From NCBI RefSeq assembly GCF_000772105.1, contig NZ_CP009354.1:930001-994000 (forward strand): a stretch of 64,000 nt of DNA, in the 5' to 3' direction. Made by a program: the position numbers and the translations under genes. The notes under the pieces were generated by a model. That model made no database searches and was not told the origin of the DNA. It worked only from the letters and a program-made list of their open reading frames with translations. Within the stretch, counting starts at the first letter, position 1, and every line of letters begins with the position of its first letter. Positions 9,860-18,480 of the stretch are shown here, one piece after another. The DNA comes from Vibrio tubiashii ATCC 19109 (GTDB lineage: Bacteria > Pseudomonadota > Gammaproteobacteria > Enterobacterales > Vibrionaceae).

Positions 9860-11181
9860 TGCTAGCCCTCGCCGATCGCCTTTCGCAATACAAAACTCAA
9901 GGTCTTACATGTAGACCTGTCGCAGCGGGCAAGTTAGTACGAGTGGTCGGGCTAACTCTCGAAGCTACAGGATGCCGAGCGCCAATCGGCAGTTTATGTA
10001 AAGTCGAAACCATGCATGGGGAAATGGAAGCAGAAGTTGTCGGCTTTTCTGGCGAAAGCTTATACCTAATGCCTAGTGAGCAAATTACTGGCGTGCTTCC
10101 CGGCGCAAAAGTCACCCCACTAACCAGTGAGTCCGGCTTACCAGTTGGGATGGAACTGCTTGGACGAGTCATTGATGGTGTGGGTAACCCACTCGATGGT
10201 TTGGGGCCAATCTATACCGAAAAACGAGCCTCTTTTAACGCAGAACCTATTAACCCGCTTGCCCGTAAACCAATTTCTGAACCTCTCGATGTCGGCATTA
10301 AAGCCATTAATGGTCTGTTAACCGTGGGCAAAGGTCAGCGTATCGGTCTATTTGCCGGTTCTGGTGTGGGTAAATCGGTCACCTTAGGCATGATGACCCG
10401 AGGAACGACAGCGCAGGTTGTTGTCGTAGGTTTGATCGGTGAACGTGGCCGTGAGGTGAAAGAATTTATCGAAGAGATTTTGGGTGTTGATGGCCGCCAG
10501 CGATCTGTGGTTGTTGCCGCGCCCGCTGACTCTTCGCCACTAATGCGATTAAAAGGATGCCAAACCGCACTGACCATCGCTGAATATTTCCGCGATCAAG
10601 GGCTAGATGTCTTACTCTTGATGGACTCTCTGACTCGTTTTGCTCAAGCTCAGCGTGAGATTGCCCTTTCTGTGGGTGAACCTCCGGCGACTAAAGGTTA
10701 TCCACCTTCCGTATTTGCTAAGCTACCCGCACTGGTTGAGCGTGCTGGTAACGGGAGCCCAGAGCAAGGCTCTATCACCGCTTTCTTTACCGTACTTACC
10801 GAAGGTGATGACTTACAGGACCCGATTGCCGATGCGTCACGCGCTATTCTTGATGGTCACGTGGTTCTGTCTCGTGAAATGGCAGATGCAGGTCATTATC
10901 CAGCGATTGATGTTGAGAAGTCTGTCAGTCGTGTTATGCCTCAGATTACCTCTGAAGAGCATGTGTTGATGTCAAAAGCGGTACGACAGGTTCTCTCTGT
11001 GTGCCGCAAAAACCAAGATCTTGTCTCTATCGGGGCTTATAAACCGGGTACTGATCCTGCAATAGATGGCGCGTTTACACTTAAACCTAAGTTGGACGGA
11101 TACTTGCAGCAGACAATGAAAGAGACGGTGCCTTACGACATGTGTCTCAATATGCTGCGTGGGCTGTTACAAGGCGAGTAA
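9859..11181 (+). CDS. fliI: Flagellum-specific ATPase FliI
   Basis: FliI is the hexameric ATPase of the flagellar type III export machine, related to the F1 beta subunit. The 440 residues contain Walker A AGSGVGKS (166-173), [10 protein letters not shown], the Walker B segment [19 protein letters not shown], and the T3SS ATPase signature [14 protein letters not shown]. Translation starts at a GTG overlapping the fliH stop by one base. Its normal partners FliH and FliJ flank it. Confidence 0.97.
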   Translation: MLALADRLSQYKTQGLTCRPVAAGKLVRVVGLTLEATGCRAPIGSLCKVETMHGEMEAEVVGFSGESLYLMPSEQITGVLPGAKVTPLTSESGLPVGMELLGRVIDGVGNPLDGLGPIYTEKRASFNAEPINPLARKPISEPLDVGIKAINGLLTVGKGQRIGLFAGSGVGKSVTLGMMTRGTTAQVVVVGLIGERGREVKEFIEEILGVDGRQRSVVVAAPADSSPLMRLKGCQTALTIAEYFRDQGLDVLLLMDSLTRFAQAQREIALSVGEPPATKGYPPSVFAKLPALVERAGNGSPEQGSITAFFTVLTEGDDLQDPIADASRAILDGHVVLSREMADAGHYPAIDVEKSVSRVMPQITSEEHVLMSKAVRQVLSVCRKNQDLVSIGAYKPGTDPAIDGAFTLKPKLDGYLQQTMKETVPYDMCLNMLRGLLQGE

Positions 11182-11187
11182 TAAACG

Positions 11188-11628
11188 ATGGATAACGCAC
11201 TAGAGTTTCTTTTAGAACAGGCTAAAGAGCGAGAAAACCAAGCGGTTTTAGCGCTAGGCCAAGCTCGTACTGAACTCGAAGGGTATTATCAGCAGCTTGA
11301 GCAAATTGAAAAATACCGTCTTGATTACTGCCAGCAGCTTGTCGACCGTGGTCAACAAGGCCTGACTGCTAGCCAATATTCCCACCTTAATCGCTTTTTA
11401 ACCACGCTCGATGAAACTTTGGCTAAGCAGAAACAAGCCGAATCTCACTTTAAAGGTCAGGTAGAAGGGTGCGAGCAGAATTGGTTAGAGAGTCGTAAAC
11501 AAAGACGCTCCTATGAGTGGATGATAGAGAAGAAACAAGCGGAAAAAGAGCGTCAGCAAAACATTCGAGAACAAAAACAGATGGATGAATTTGCGACCCT
11601 TCAGTTTTCTCGTCGAAGTTTGAATTAG
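11188..11628 (+). CDS. fliJ: Flagellar export chaperone/stalk protein FliJ
   Basis: FliJ is the coiled-coil stalk that inserts into the FliI hexamer and couples it to the FlhA export gate. The 146-residue protein is almost entirely charged helix, with abundant Gln, Glu and Lys (for example LEFLLEQAKERENQAVLALG and EKKQAEKERQQNIREQKQ), as expected for an antiparallel coiled coil. It starts 6 bp after fliI and is last in the fliE-J operon. No terminator is visible before the fliK promoter, so readthrough is possible. Confidence 0.92.
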   Translation: MDNALEFLLEQAKERENQAVLALGQARTELEGYYQQLEQIEKYRLDYCQQLVDRGQQGLTASQYSHLNRFLTTLDETLAKQKQAESHFKGQVEGCEQNWLESRKQRRSYEWMIEKKQAEKERQQNIREQKQMDEFATLQFSRRSLN

Positions 11629-11668
11629 CCTCACAAGCTTCAAATGAACGTCAATGTCTTGCACTTAG

Positions 11669-11684
11669 TGGCGTGCTTCTTGCA
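11669..11684 (+). promoter_or_regulatory. Sigma-54 promoter of the fliK-flhB operon
   Basis: TGGCGTGCTTCTTGCA has GG (11670-11671) and GC (11682-11683) at 12-bp spacing, fitting the sigma-54 consensus. It leaves a leader of roughly 75 nt before fliK. In V. cholerae the fliK operon belongs to the sigma-54/FlrC-dependent class III, which agrees. Confidence 0.85.
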
Positions 11685-11768
11685 GTAAACCTAAAAATGT
11701 ATGCAATCCTATTGGCACCTTGCCGCCTAGAGTCTGACTGGCGCTGAGCAACTGAGAGTGAACCTGGT

Positions 11769-13832
11769 ATGAATATCAATTTATCGTCGGTATCGGAAAG
11801 TCCTAAAGTGACCAAAGCCACCACAGAAGGTGGTGACGCGACCTCTGAATCTTCAGAATCAGGAGGCTTTTTCTCCAAACTTGCTGCGCTGATTAAAGGG
11901 GAAGGTGAGTCTGAAGGCAAAGTCGATAAAAGCCAAACTAAGGCGAGTGCTGAAGGCGAAGAAGTGAGTGTTGACGGGGACTCTGAGACTAAAAGTGTCA
12001 AAGTTGCTGCGACTGAAAGCCAAAGTACCGACGAGTTGCTGGAATCGGAAGAGACTCCATCTGCGAAGTCAGAAAAGGTAGCCTCTCAAGGTGAGGAGAG
12101 TGAATCAGCCAAACCTACGGTTTCCGATAAGCAAGTTGTTCAAGCCAATTCTCAGTCTGCTGAAAAAATCGTCTCAGATAACGACGAAGTATTGCAGCGA
12201 CTCGATCACTCCAATAAAGCGCTTCAGCCAAAAGACGGCAAAGCGTTGCCACAAGATAATTCTGAGCAGCAGGTTGTCGCTGACAAATCTGCTCAAGGTG
12301 GTGAAGAAGCCGCGGCAGTGGGAGCGACTAAATTAACCAGTGATATGGACGACACCGATACTCAACAAGCCAATTCAAAGCAAAAGTCTGTTAACACTGA
12401 ATCTGAAGTGACTCAAGCAGCGAAATCACAGCAACAAGAGACCGTTGTCGTCAAGTCTGCTGAGGGTGAGGAGGTTGTAGTTCCCGCCTCAGCGGAGCGC
12501 TTTGTACAGCAACCTTCAGAACAGAAAAATGATGAGTTAACTGAACAGCAGTCAAGCCCTGAGGTCCCTGCTTCGGTGGTAGGTGCTGCGGCAGTAACTC
12601 AAGATGATGTTGTAGAGTCAGCGAGTAAACAAGCAACACCTAAAGTTAAGAGTGAACACTTACAAGCTACAAATATCGCTAGTGCTGAAAACAATGCCCA
12701 AGTGGTTTCCGATATAGAGCAAACAGAAGGTTCGGACTCAGAAGTGGTTGAAGGGGTTGCGTTAGCAGCAGGAGCCACTGTGTTAGGTGGAGCGGCAGTC
12801 GTTGCGGGCTCTGGTGCCGAAAAAGCCACTGATGGTGCAAGTACAGTTGCGGTTCAAGCTCCGAGTGGCGCTCAATCACTCGCTGCGGCAGGTGAAAGCC
12901 AAACTGAATCAGATATTGACCCAAGTATTGCGGCAGCGACAGTAGCTGCTGGTGCGATTCCTTGGGCGGCCTCGGTAGAAGGCCAAGCAAAAGATGACGT
13001 AGCCATTAAAGCGGACACTATGCCTAAGGCTCAGCAGGCGCAAGTCGCTCAGTCCGTACATCAAGCCATCGTTAGCCAACAATCTCAAGCTCAGCTTGCA
13101 CAAGCGACGCAGCAGCAGGGTGTTGTACCAACCATGCCCACTGAATTAGCTGCGGCTCAAATGCAGCAAATGGCAGCATCGCCAAATGCGGCTATGGTTC
13201 AAGACCAGGCCATGCTTAAGGCCGTTATGGGGGCGAAAGCAGCGGGTACGCTTGGGCAAATGGCAGCCAACAAAGATGGGGCTCAGCAAGGGGCAGAATC
13301 TAATACAGGTTTTGCTCAGCAATTGGCGCAAGCTTCAGGGCAGCAAGGCCCGGGCGCATTAGGTCAGGTAAGAGCTGAGCAAGCGGCTCAAGCACCGTTA
13401 CAATTGAATCGAGAACTTGCAGGAGAGCAAGTGGCTGAGCGCGTACAGATGATGATGTCGAAGAACCTGAAAAACATCGATATTCGTCTTGATCCCCCAG
13501 AACTAGGCCGCATGCAAATTCGCATGCACATGAATGGTGATGCGGCGACAGTACACTTTACCGTTGCCAACCAGCAAGCCCGTGATGTGATTGAACAATC
13601 AATGCCAAGATTGCGCGAAATGCTTGCTCAACAGGGTGTACAATTAGGTGACAGTTCCGTTCAGCAGCAGGCTTCTGGTCAGCAGCAAAGACGCTACGCC
13701 GACAACGGACAAGGAAATAATGGTCAAGGTAGCAGCAATCAGGGCTTCTCTGGTGAAGAAAACCTTGAACCAGACATCAATCTTGATTTGAATGTCGCAG
13801 CAAAGCGTGATGGAATTAGCTATTACGCTTAA
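11769..13832 (+). CDS. fliK: Flagellar hook-length control protein FliK
   Basis: FliK is a secreted molecular ruler that measures the hook and switches export from rod/hook to filament substrates through FlhB. The first ~520 residues are low-complexity, rich in Glu, Ser, Ala, Gln and Lys, as usual for FliK rulers. The conserved C-terminal domain is clear (about 560-640: LDPPELGRMQIRMHMNGDAA, then FTVANQQARDVIEQSMPRLR). At 687 residues it is on the long side. Two short Ala/Gly/Val-rich hydrophobic stretches (around 327-350 and 388-402) stand out. It is first in fliKLMNOPQR-flhB behind a sigma-54 promoter. Confidence 0.93.
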   Translation: MNINLSSVSESPKVTKATTEGGDATSESSESGGFFSKLAALIKGEGESEGKVDKSQTKASAEGEEVSVDGDSETKSVKVAATESQSTDELLESEETPSAKSEKVASQGEESESAKPTVSDKQVVQANSQSAEKIVSDNDEVLQRLDHSNKALQPKDGKALPQDNSEQQVVADKSAQGGEEAAAVGATKLTSDMDDTDTQQANSKQKSVNTESEVTQAAKSQQQETVVVKSAEGEEVVVPASAERFVQQPSEQKNDELTEQQSSPEVPASVVGAAAVTQDDVVESASKQATPKVKSEHLQATNIASAENNAQVVSDIEQTEGSDSEVVEGVALAAGATVLGGAAVVAGSGAEKATDGASTVAVQAPSGAQSLAAAGESQTESDIDPSIAAATVAAGAIPWAASVEGQAKDDVAIKADTMPKAQQAQVAQSVHQAIVSQQSQAQLAQATQQQGVVPTMPTELAAAQMQQMAASPNAAMVQDQAMLKAVMGAKAAGTLGQMAANKDGAQQGAESNTGFAQQLAQASGQQGPGALGQVRAEQAAQAPLQLNRELAGEQVAERVQMMMSKNLKNIDIRLDPPELGRMQIRMHMNGDAATVHFTVANQQARDVIEQSMPRLREMLAQQGVQLGDSSVQQQASGQQQRRYADNGQGNNGQGSSNQGFSGEENLEPDINLDLNVAAKRDGISYYA

Positions 13833-13867
13833 ACTGTTAAAAACAAAAGAATAGAGAACGTTAAGTT

Positions 13868-14365
13868 ATGGCAGACGAAGAACTCGAAACGGAAGCACCC
13901 AAAGGAAAAAGTAAGCTACTTATCATCATTATTGCTGTCGTAGTGTTACTTGCTGGTGGTGGCGGAGCTGCTTTCTTCTTGATGGGCTCAGATGAGCCAG
14001 CAGAGGGACAAGAAGCCATGCAACAAGAAATGGCTGCACCGACAGATCCAGTGGCTTACGTTAATATTCCCCAACCATTTTTATTTAATGTCACAGGTGA
14101 TAAAAAAGATCGCCTAGTTCAGATTAAAGTCCAGCTCATGGTGCGTGGAAGTGAGAACGAAAACCTTGCCCGCTACCACTCGCCATTGATTGAAAGTTCG
14201 CTGTTAAGCACGTTTGCTTCAGCTACCGTAGACCAATTACGTACGGTGAATGGTCGAGTTGAGCTACGTGATAAAGCGACTGATGACATTAAAGCCAGTT
14301 TGAATCGAGCAGTGGGGCAGCCTGTGATTGAGCGGGTGCTGTTTACTGACTTTGTAATGCAATAG
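13868..14365 (+). CDS. fliL: Flagellar basal-body protein FliL
   Basis: FliL is a single-pass inner-membrane protein that surrounds or supports the stator and affects torque. The 165-residue product has a short charged cytoplasmic N-terminus, one transmembrane helix (about 17-39: LLIIIIAVVVLLAGGGGAAF), and a periplasmic domain containing YVNIPQPFLFNV and the terminal RVLFTDFVMQ typical of the family. It lies between fliK and fliM, as in other Vibrio. Confidence 0.95.
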   Translation: MADEELETEAPKGKSKLLIIIIAVVVLLAGGGGAAFFLMGSDEPAEGQEAMQQEMAAPTDPVAYVNIPQPFLFNVTGDKKDRLVQIKVQLMVRGSENENLARYHSPLIESSLLSTFASATVDQLRTVNGRVELRDKATDDIKASLNRAVGQPVIERVLFTDFVMQ

Positions 14366-14372
14366 GTGACGA

Positions 14373-15422
14373 GTGACTGATCTATTAAGCCAAGATGAGA
14401 TTGATGCTCTCTTACACGGTGTAGATGACGTTGATGAGGCCGAAGAGGAAGAAGTTGCCTCGGATGCCAGTGCGGTAGAGTTCGACTTCTCATCGCAAGA
14501 CCGCATTGTTCGTGGTCGAATGCCAACGCTAGAGTTGATCAATGAGCGTTTTGCCCGCCATATGCGCATCAGCTTGTTCAACATGCTGCGCAAAACCGCT
14601 GAAGTCTCTATCAACGGCGTACAGATGATGAAATTTGGTGAGTACCAAAATACCCTGTACGTCCCCACCAGCTTGAACATGGTGCGCTTTAGACCACTAA
14701 AAGGTACGGCTCTGATTACCATGGAAGCACGTTTGGTGTTTATTTTGGTAGAGAACTTTTTTGGTGGTGATGGTCGCTTCCATGCTCGTATCGAAGGTCG
14801 TGAGTTTACCCCAACCGAGCGTCGTATCGTTCAGCTTCTGCTTAAGATCGTGTTTGAAGATTATAAAGAAGCTTGGTCGCCTGTCATGGGGGTGGAGTTT
14901 GAATATCTCGACTCTGAAGTGAACCCGAGCATGGCGAACATTGTCAGCCCGACAGAAGTGATTGTTGTGAGCTCATTCCATATTGAAGTGGATGGGGGAG
15001 GCGGTGACTTCCACGTGGTTATGCCTTACTCCATGGTTGAGCCGATTCGCGAACTGTTAGATGCGGGTGTCCAGTCCGACAAGATGGAGACTGACGTTCG
15101 TTGGAGTACTGCGCTGCGTGAAGAGATTATGGATGTTCCGGTTAACTTCCGCGTCGATTTGTTAGAGCAAGACATCTCGCTGCGAGACTTAATGGAGCTC
15201 CAACCAGGTGACATTATACCGGTTGAAATGCCAGAGCACGCGGTGATGTTTGTTGAAGAGTTGCCTACCTATCGTGTCAAGATGGGGCGCTCAGGAGACA
15301 AGCTTGCAGTCCAAGTATCAGAAGAAATTAAACGACCAGATGTGGTCAAAACGGATATCGCCTTCTTGGGTAAAGACGTCATTTCTGAACTAGAAGAAGA
15401 CGACGGCGAAATCGAAGATTAA
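14373..15422 (+). CDS. fliM: Flagellar motor switch protein FliM
   Basis: FliM forms the wall of the C ring and receives phosphorylated CheY, which reverses the motor. It starts with GTG (AGGTGAC just upstream) and is 349 residues long. The N-terminal CheY-binding peptide is present (LLSQDEIDALLHGV), followed by the central CheC-like domain (GRMPTLELINERFARHMR, FFGGDGRFHARIEGREFTPTE) and the C-terminal SpoA-like domain. It sits 7 bp after fliL in the fliK operon. Confidence 0.97.
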   Translation: MTDLLSQDEIDALLHGVDDVDEAEEEEVASDASAVEFDFSSQDRIVRGRMPTLELINERFARHMRISLFNMLRKTAEVSINGVQMMKFGEYQNTLYVPTSLNMVRFRPLKGTALITMEARLVFILVENFFGGDGRFHARIEGREFTPTERRIVQLLLKIVFEDYKEAWSPVMGVEFEYLDSEVNPSMANIVSPTEVIVVSSFHIEVDGGGGDFHVVMPYSMVEPIRELLDAGVQSDKMETDVRWSTALREEIMDVPVNFRVDLLEQDISLRDLMELQPGDIIPVEMPEHAVMFVEELPTYRVKMGRSGDKLAVQVSEEIKRPDVVKTDIAFLGKDVISELEEDDGEIED

Positions 15423-15443
15423 GAGATTATATAGGTAACAAAT

Positions 15444-15854
15444 ATGGAACCGAGTGATGACCAAAAACTGGCGGACGAATGGGCAGCAGCACTGGGAGAA
15501 GATCCGGCTGCACCTGAGATAGACGTCGATGAGGTAATGAACGCTCAGTTAGATGAGCTACAAGATACATCATCGCCTATCTCGGAAGATGAACGTCGTA
15601 AACTGGATACCATCTTAGACATTCCAGTGACCATTTCGATGGAAGTTGGACGTTCGCAGATCAGCATCCGTAACCTACTGCAGCTTAACCAAGGTTCAGT
15701 GGTGGAACTGGAGCGTTTGGCGGGTGAGTCATTGGACGTACTAGTGAACGGCACTCTGATTGCTCATGGCGAGGTTGTTGTGGTCAACGATAAGTTTGGT
15801 ATTCGTCTTACCGATGTAATCAGTCAAACTGAGAGAATCAAGAAACTTCGATAG
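15444..15854 (+). CDS. fliN: Flagellar motor switch protein FliN
   Basis: FliN makes the base of the C ring and helps dock the FliH-FliI export complex. The 136-residue protein has an acidic, variable N-terminus and a complete SpoA domain (about 55-136) containing LDIPVTISMEVGRSQISIRN and GSVVELERLAGESLDVLVNG. Length and position after fliM are as expected. Confidence 0.97.
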   Translation: MEPSDDQKLADEWAAALGEDPAAPEIDVDEVMNAQLDELQDTSSPISEDERRKLDTILDIPVTISMEVGRSQISIRNLLQLNQGSVVELERLAGESLDVLVNGTLIAHGEVVVVNDKFGIRLTDVISQTERIKKLR

Positions 15855-15867
15855 TGCAAGGATAGCT

Positions 15868-16275
15868 ATGTCTTTCAAGGTTAAGGAGTACTTACTTTAC
15901 TCACTTATACTGCTTTCTCCTTCTGCAATGGCTACCGCCTCTCAACCTGGTAGCCAGCTTGATTGGGCGACCACTTTTGGGTCGCTCTTATTCGTTATAG
16001 TCTTTATTTTATTTTTGGCGTGGCTACTCAAGCGAATGCGAGTTCCAGCCTTAGTCAATCAGAAGGGCTTAAGTGTGGTGCGTCAAATTGCGGTGGGCCA
16101 CAAAGAACGTATTGTGATTGTTCAAGCAGGAGAGGAGCAATTCTTAGTTGGCGTGACTGCGCAATCAATCCAACTTATCTCAAAACTGGAGAAACCTTTG
16201 TCTCAGGAGGAGATAGCTGCGAGTCCTTTTTCCAATCAACTGACTCAGCTATTAAAGAAGAATGAAAAAAGCTAA
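15868..16275 (+). CDS. fliO: Flagellar biosynthesis protein FliO
   Basis: FliO is a small membrane protein that assists assembly of the FliP ring in the export gate. The 135 residues include an N-terminal signal-like hydrophobic segment (about 6-22), a transmembrane helix (about 35-53: [18 protein letters not shown]) and a cytoplasmic domain with the family pattern [20 protein letters not shown]. The start has AAGGATAG upstream. Its 3' end overlaps fliP by 14 bp. Confidence 0.92.
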   Translation: MSFKVKEYLLYSLILLSPSAMATASQPGSQLDWATTFGSLLFVIVFILFLAWLLKRMRVPALVNQKGLSVVRQIAVGHKERIVIVQAGEEQFLVGVTAQSIQLISKLEKPLSQEEIAASPFSNQLTQLLKKNEKS

Positions 16276-17131
16276 TAACCTAATATTGATTGTCTTAGCG
16301 TTTGTTCTGACACTGTTTTCTGCGTTCTCTCAAGCACAGCAGGAGATAGAAACCCCTGTGCCGAGCAATATGGCACCGTCTGATTCCGTGACTGTCACAG
16401 CGATGGAAAAGGAGCAAGGGGCGTCACGTACGATAGCAGCAGGTACAACGACTGGTGGTGGCATCCCTGCCTTTACCATGACCACCAATGCTGACGGTGG
16501 CGAAGACTACTCTATCAACCTACAAATTCTCGCCTTGATGACCATGCTTGGTTTCTTACCAGCCATGGTTATCTTGATGACATCATTCACGCGAATTGTC
16601 GTTGTTATGTCTATCCTAAGGCAGGCGATGGGTCTCCAGCAAACACCGTCAAATCAGGTGATAATCGGTATTGCTATCTTCCTCACCTTCTTCATCATGT
16701 CGCCGGTGCTAAACAAAATTAACGATGACGCGATTCAGCCGTATATCAACGAACAGATAACCGCTCGCGAGGCATTTGATGTAGCTCAAGTGCCAATGAA
16801 AGACTTTATGCTCAAGCAAACGCGCGTCAAAGACTTAGAAACTTTCGTTAATATTTCGGGTTCGACGGCAACAAATCCAGAAGATGTTTCGATGGCGGTG
16901 TTAATCCCTGCCTTTATCACTTCAGAGCTTAAAACGGCTTTCCAGATAGGCTTTATGTTGTTTTTGCCCTTTTTGATTATCGACTTAGTGGTGGCATCGG
17001 TATTGATGGCGATGGGTATGATGATGCTTTCTCCTATGATCGTATCACTTCCATTTAAATTGATGTTGTTTGTCTTAGTAGATGGCTGGAACTTGATTTT
17101 GTCGACTTTGGCCGGCAGTTTCGCCTTGTGA
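16262..17131 (+). CDS. fliP: Flagellar export gate protein FliP
   Basis: FliP forms the five-subunit core of the export gate in the inner membrane. The 289-residue protein begins with a cleavable signal peptide ([19 protein letters not shown]), normal for FliP, and has the family signatures [19 protein letters not shown] and [15 protein letters not shown], plus several hydrophobic helices. It overlaps fliO by 14 bp and precedes fliQ and fliR. Confidence 0.97.
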   Translation: MKKANNLILIVLAFVLTLFSAFSQAQQEIETPVPSNMAPSDSVTVTAMEKEQGASRTIAAGTTTGGGIPAFTMTTNADGGEDYSINLQILALMTMLGFLPAMVILMTSFTRIVVVMSILRQAMGLQQTPSNQVIIGIAIFLTFFIMSPVLNKINDDAIQPYINEQITAREAFDVAQVPMKDFMLKQTRVKDLETFVNISGSTATNPEDVSMAVLIPAFITSELKTAFQIGFMLFLPFLIIDLVVASVLMAMGMMMLSPMIVSLPFKLMLFVLVDGWNLILSTLAGSFAL

Positions 17132-17144
17132 CGGGAGAAAAACT

Positions 17145-17414
17145 ATGACTCCTGAAATGTTTGTTGAGCTGTTTCGTGAAGCACTTTGGATGGTACTCAT
17201 CATGGTGTGCGCGATCATTATTCCCAGTCTGCTGATTGGTTTAGTGGTTGCCATTTTCCAAGCAGCGACCTCGATCAACGAACAAACCTTAAGTTTCTTA
17301 CCTCGTTTAATTGTCACGCTACTCGCGCTGATGTTGTTTGCTCACTGGATGACACAAATGCTAATGGAGTTTTTCTTTAGCATGATTGAGCGACTGCCTC
17401 AGGTATTGTATTAG
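17145..17414 (+). CDS. fliQ: Flagellar export gate protein FliQ
   Basis: FliQ is the small two-helix gate subunit that packs around the FliP-FliR core. The 89 residues contain two hydrophobic hairpin helices (about 15-40 and 51-75), with IPSLLIGLVVAIFQAATSIN and EQTLSFLPRLIVTLLAL matching the family. A GGGAG ribosome-binding site precedes the ATG. Confidence 0.97.
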   Translation: MTPEMFVELFREALWMVLIMVCAIIIPSLLIGLVVAIFQAATSINEQTLSFLPRLIVTLLALMLFAHWMTQMLMEFFFSMIERLPQVLY

Positions 17415-17422
17415 GTCGCGCT

Positions 17423-18205
17423 ATGGAGTACCCAACGAGCATCGTTTTAGACTGGATTGCCAACTATTTTTGGCCTTACACCCGAATCGCAGCCATGCTG
17501 ATGGTAATGTCGGTAACGGGTGCTCGTTTTGTCTCTACTCGTGTTCGTCTCTATTTGGGGTTAGCGATTACCTTTGCGGTAATGCCAGCGATTCCAGCGG
17601 TGCCGGACAATATTGAATTGCTCTCTTTTGCTGGCTTTATGACACTACTGGAGCAGATCATCATTGGTGTTGCGATGGGCACTGTTACCCAGTTTATGAT
17701 CCAGATTTTCGTTATCTTGGGTCAGATCTTAGGTATGCAGTCGAGCTTGGGTTTCGCCTCCATGGTTGACCCAGCCAATGGACAGAACACCCCCTTGCTT
17801 GGTCAGTTATTTATGTTCCTCGCGACCATGTTCTTCCTAGCGACCGATGGTCACTTAAAAATGATCATGTTGGTCGTGATGAGCTTTAAATCTTTGCCGA
17901 TTGGGACGGGGTCATTAACCACGGTTGATTTTAGAGAATTAGCCTTGTGGCTAGGGATTATGTTTAAAGCGGCGTTGAGTATGTCACTGTCAGGCATTAT
18001 CGCACTACTAACTATTAACTTGTCGTTTGGTGTTATGACTCGTGCCGCGCCACAGCTGAACATTTTCTCTTTGGGCTTTGCGTTTGCGCTTATGGTCGGT
18101 TTGCTGTTGTGTTGGTACATTATTGCCGGACTCTATAATCACTATGAGCTAATCTGGTTACAAGGTGAACAGCAAGTTTGCTCGTTCATCAGGTTGAACT
18201 GTTAA
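17423..18205 (+). CDS. fliR: Flagellar export gate protein FliR
   Basis: FliR completes the export gate as a single subunit with five FliP. The 260-residue protein is strongly hydrophobic with several membrane helices and family segments such as MQSSLGFASMVDPANGQNTP and LLTINLSFGVMTRAAPQLNI. It starts 8 bp after fliQ. Its stop is immediately followed by a 264-bp hairpin-rich element that separates it from flhB. Confidence 0.96.
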   Translation: MEYPTSIVLDWIANYFWPYTRIAAMLMVMSVTGARFVSTRVRLYLGLAITFAVMPAIPAVPDNIELLSFAGFMTLLEQIIIGVAMGTVTQFMIQIFVILGQILGMQSSLGFASMVDPANGQNTPLLGQLFMFLATMFFLATDGHLKMIMLVVMSFKSLPIGTGSLTTVDFRELALWLGIMFKAALSMSLSGIIALLTINLSFGVMTRAAPQLNIFSLGFAFALMVGLLLCWYIIAGLYNHYELIWLQGEQQVCSFIRLNC

Positions 18206-18469
18206 GGCCTGTTGACCTTTTGAGCTGATTTTTGCAGCAGTTTGTGGGTTCTTTCTGCAAGGCAGAGGCTTTGAATTGTAGTTGCCCTACGTGATAAGCC
18301 GATAACGCAGCAGAAGGGAGCCACAAACGCTGCCCGAAGGGTTCGGCTAAAAGCGTTTTACTCTTTGTTGAGAGGTATTTTGCTTAGAATGACTAGGCGG
18401 CAAACCTCTCGCCGCGATTAAAACGCTTTTATCTCGAACAAAATTTAACCGCAAAAGGTCAACAGACCC
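18206..18469. repeat. MITE-like multi-hairpin element between fliR and flhB
   Basis: The segment is bounded by inverted ends matching at 16 of 17 positions (GGCCTGTTGACCTTTTG at 18206-18222; its complement at 18452-18468). Inside is a 12-bp perfect inverted repeat (AAAAGCGTTTTA at 18349-18360 with TAAAACGCTTTT at 18419-18430) with a nested 7-bp stem (GAGAGGT at 18370-18376, ACCTCTC at 18404-18410). It contains no plausible gene. It fills the whole gap from the fliR stop to the flhB ribosome-binding site. Terminal inverted repeats and nested folding suggest a non-autonomous mobile element or structured intergenic repeat; copies elsewhere cannot be tested here. Confidence 0.7.
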
Positions 18470-18480
18470 TAGGAGGCTGA

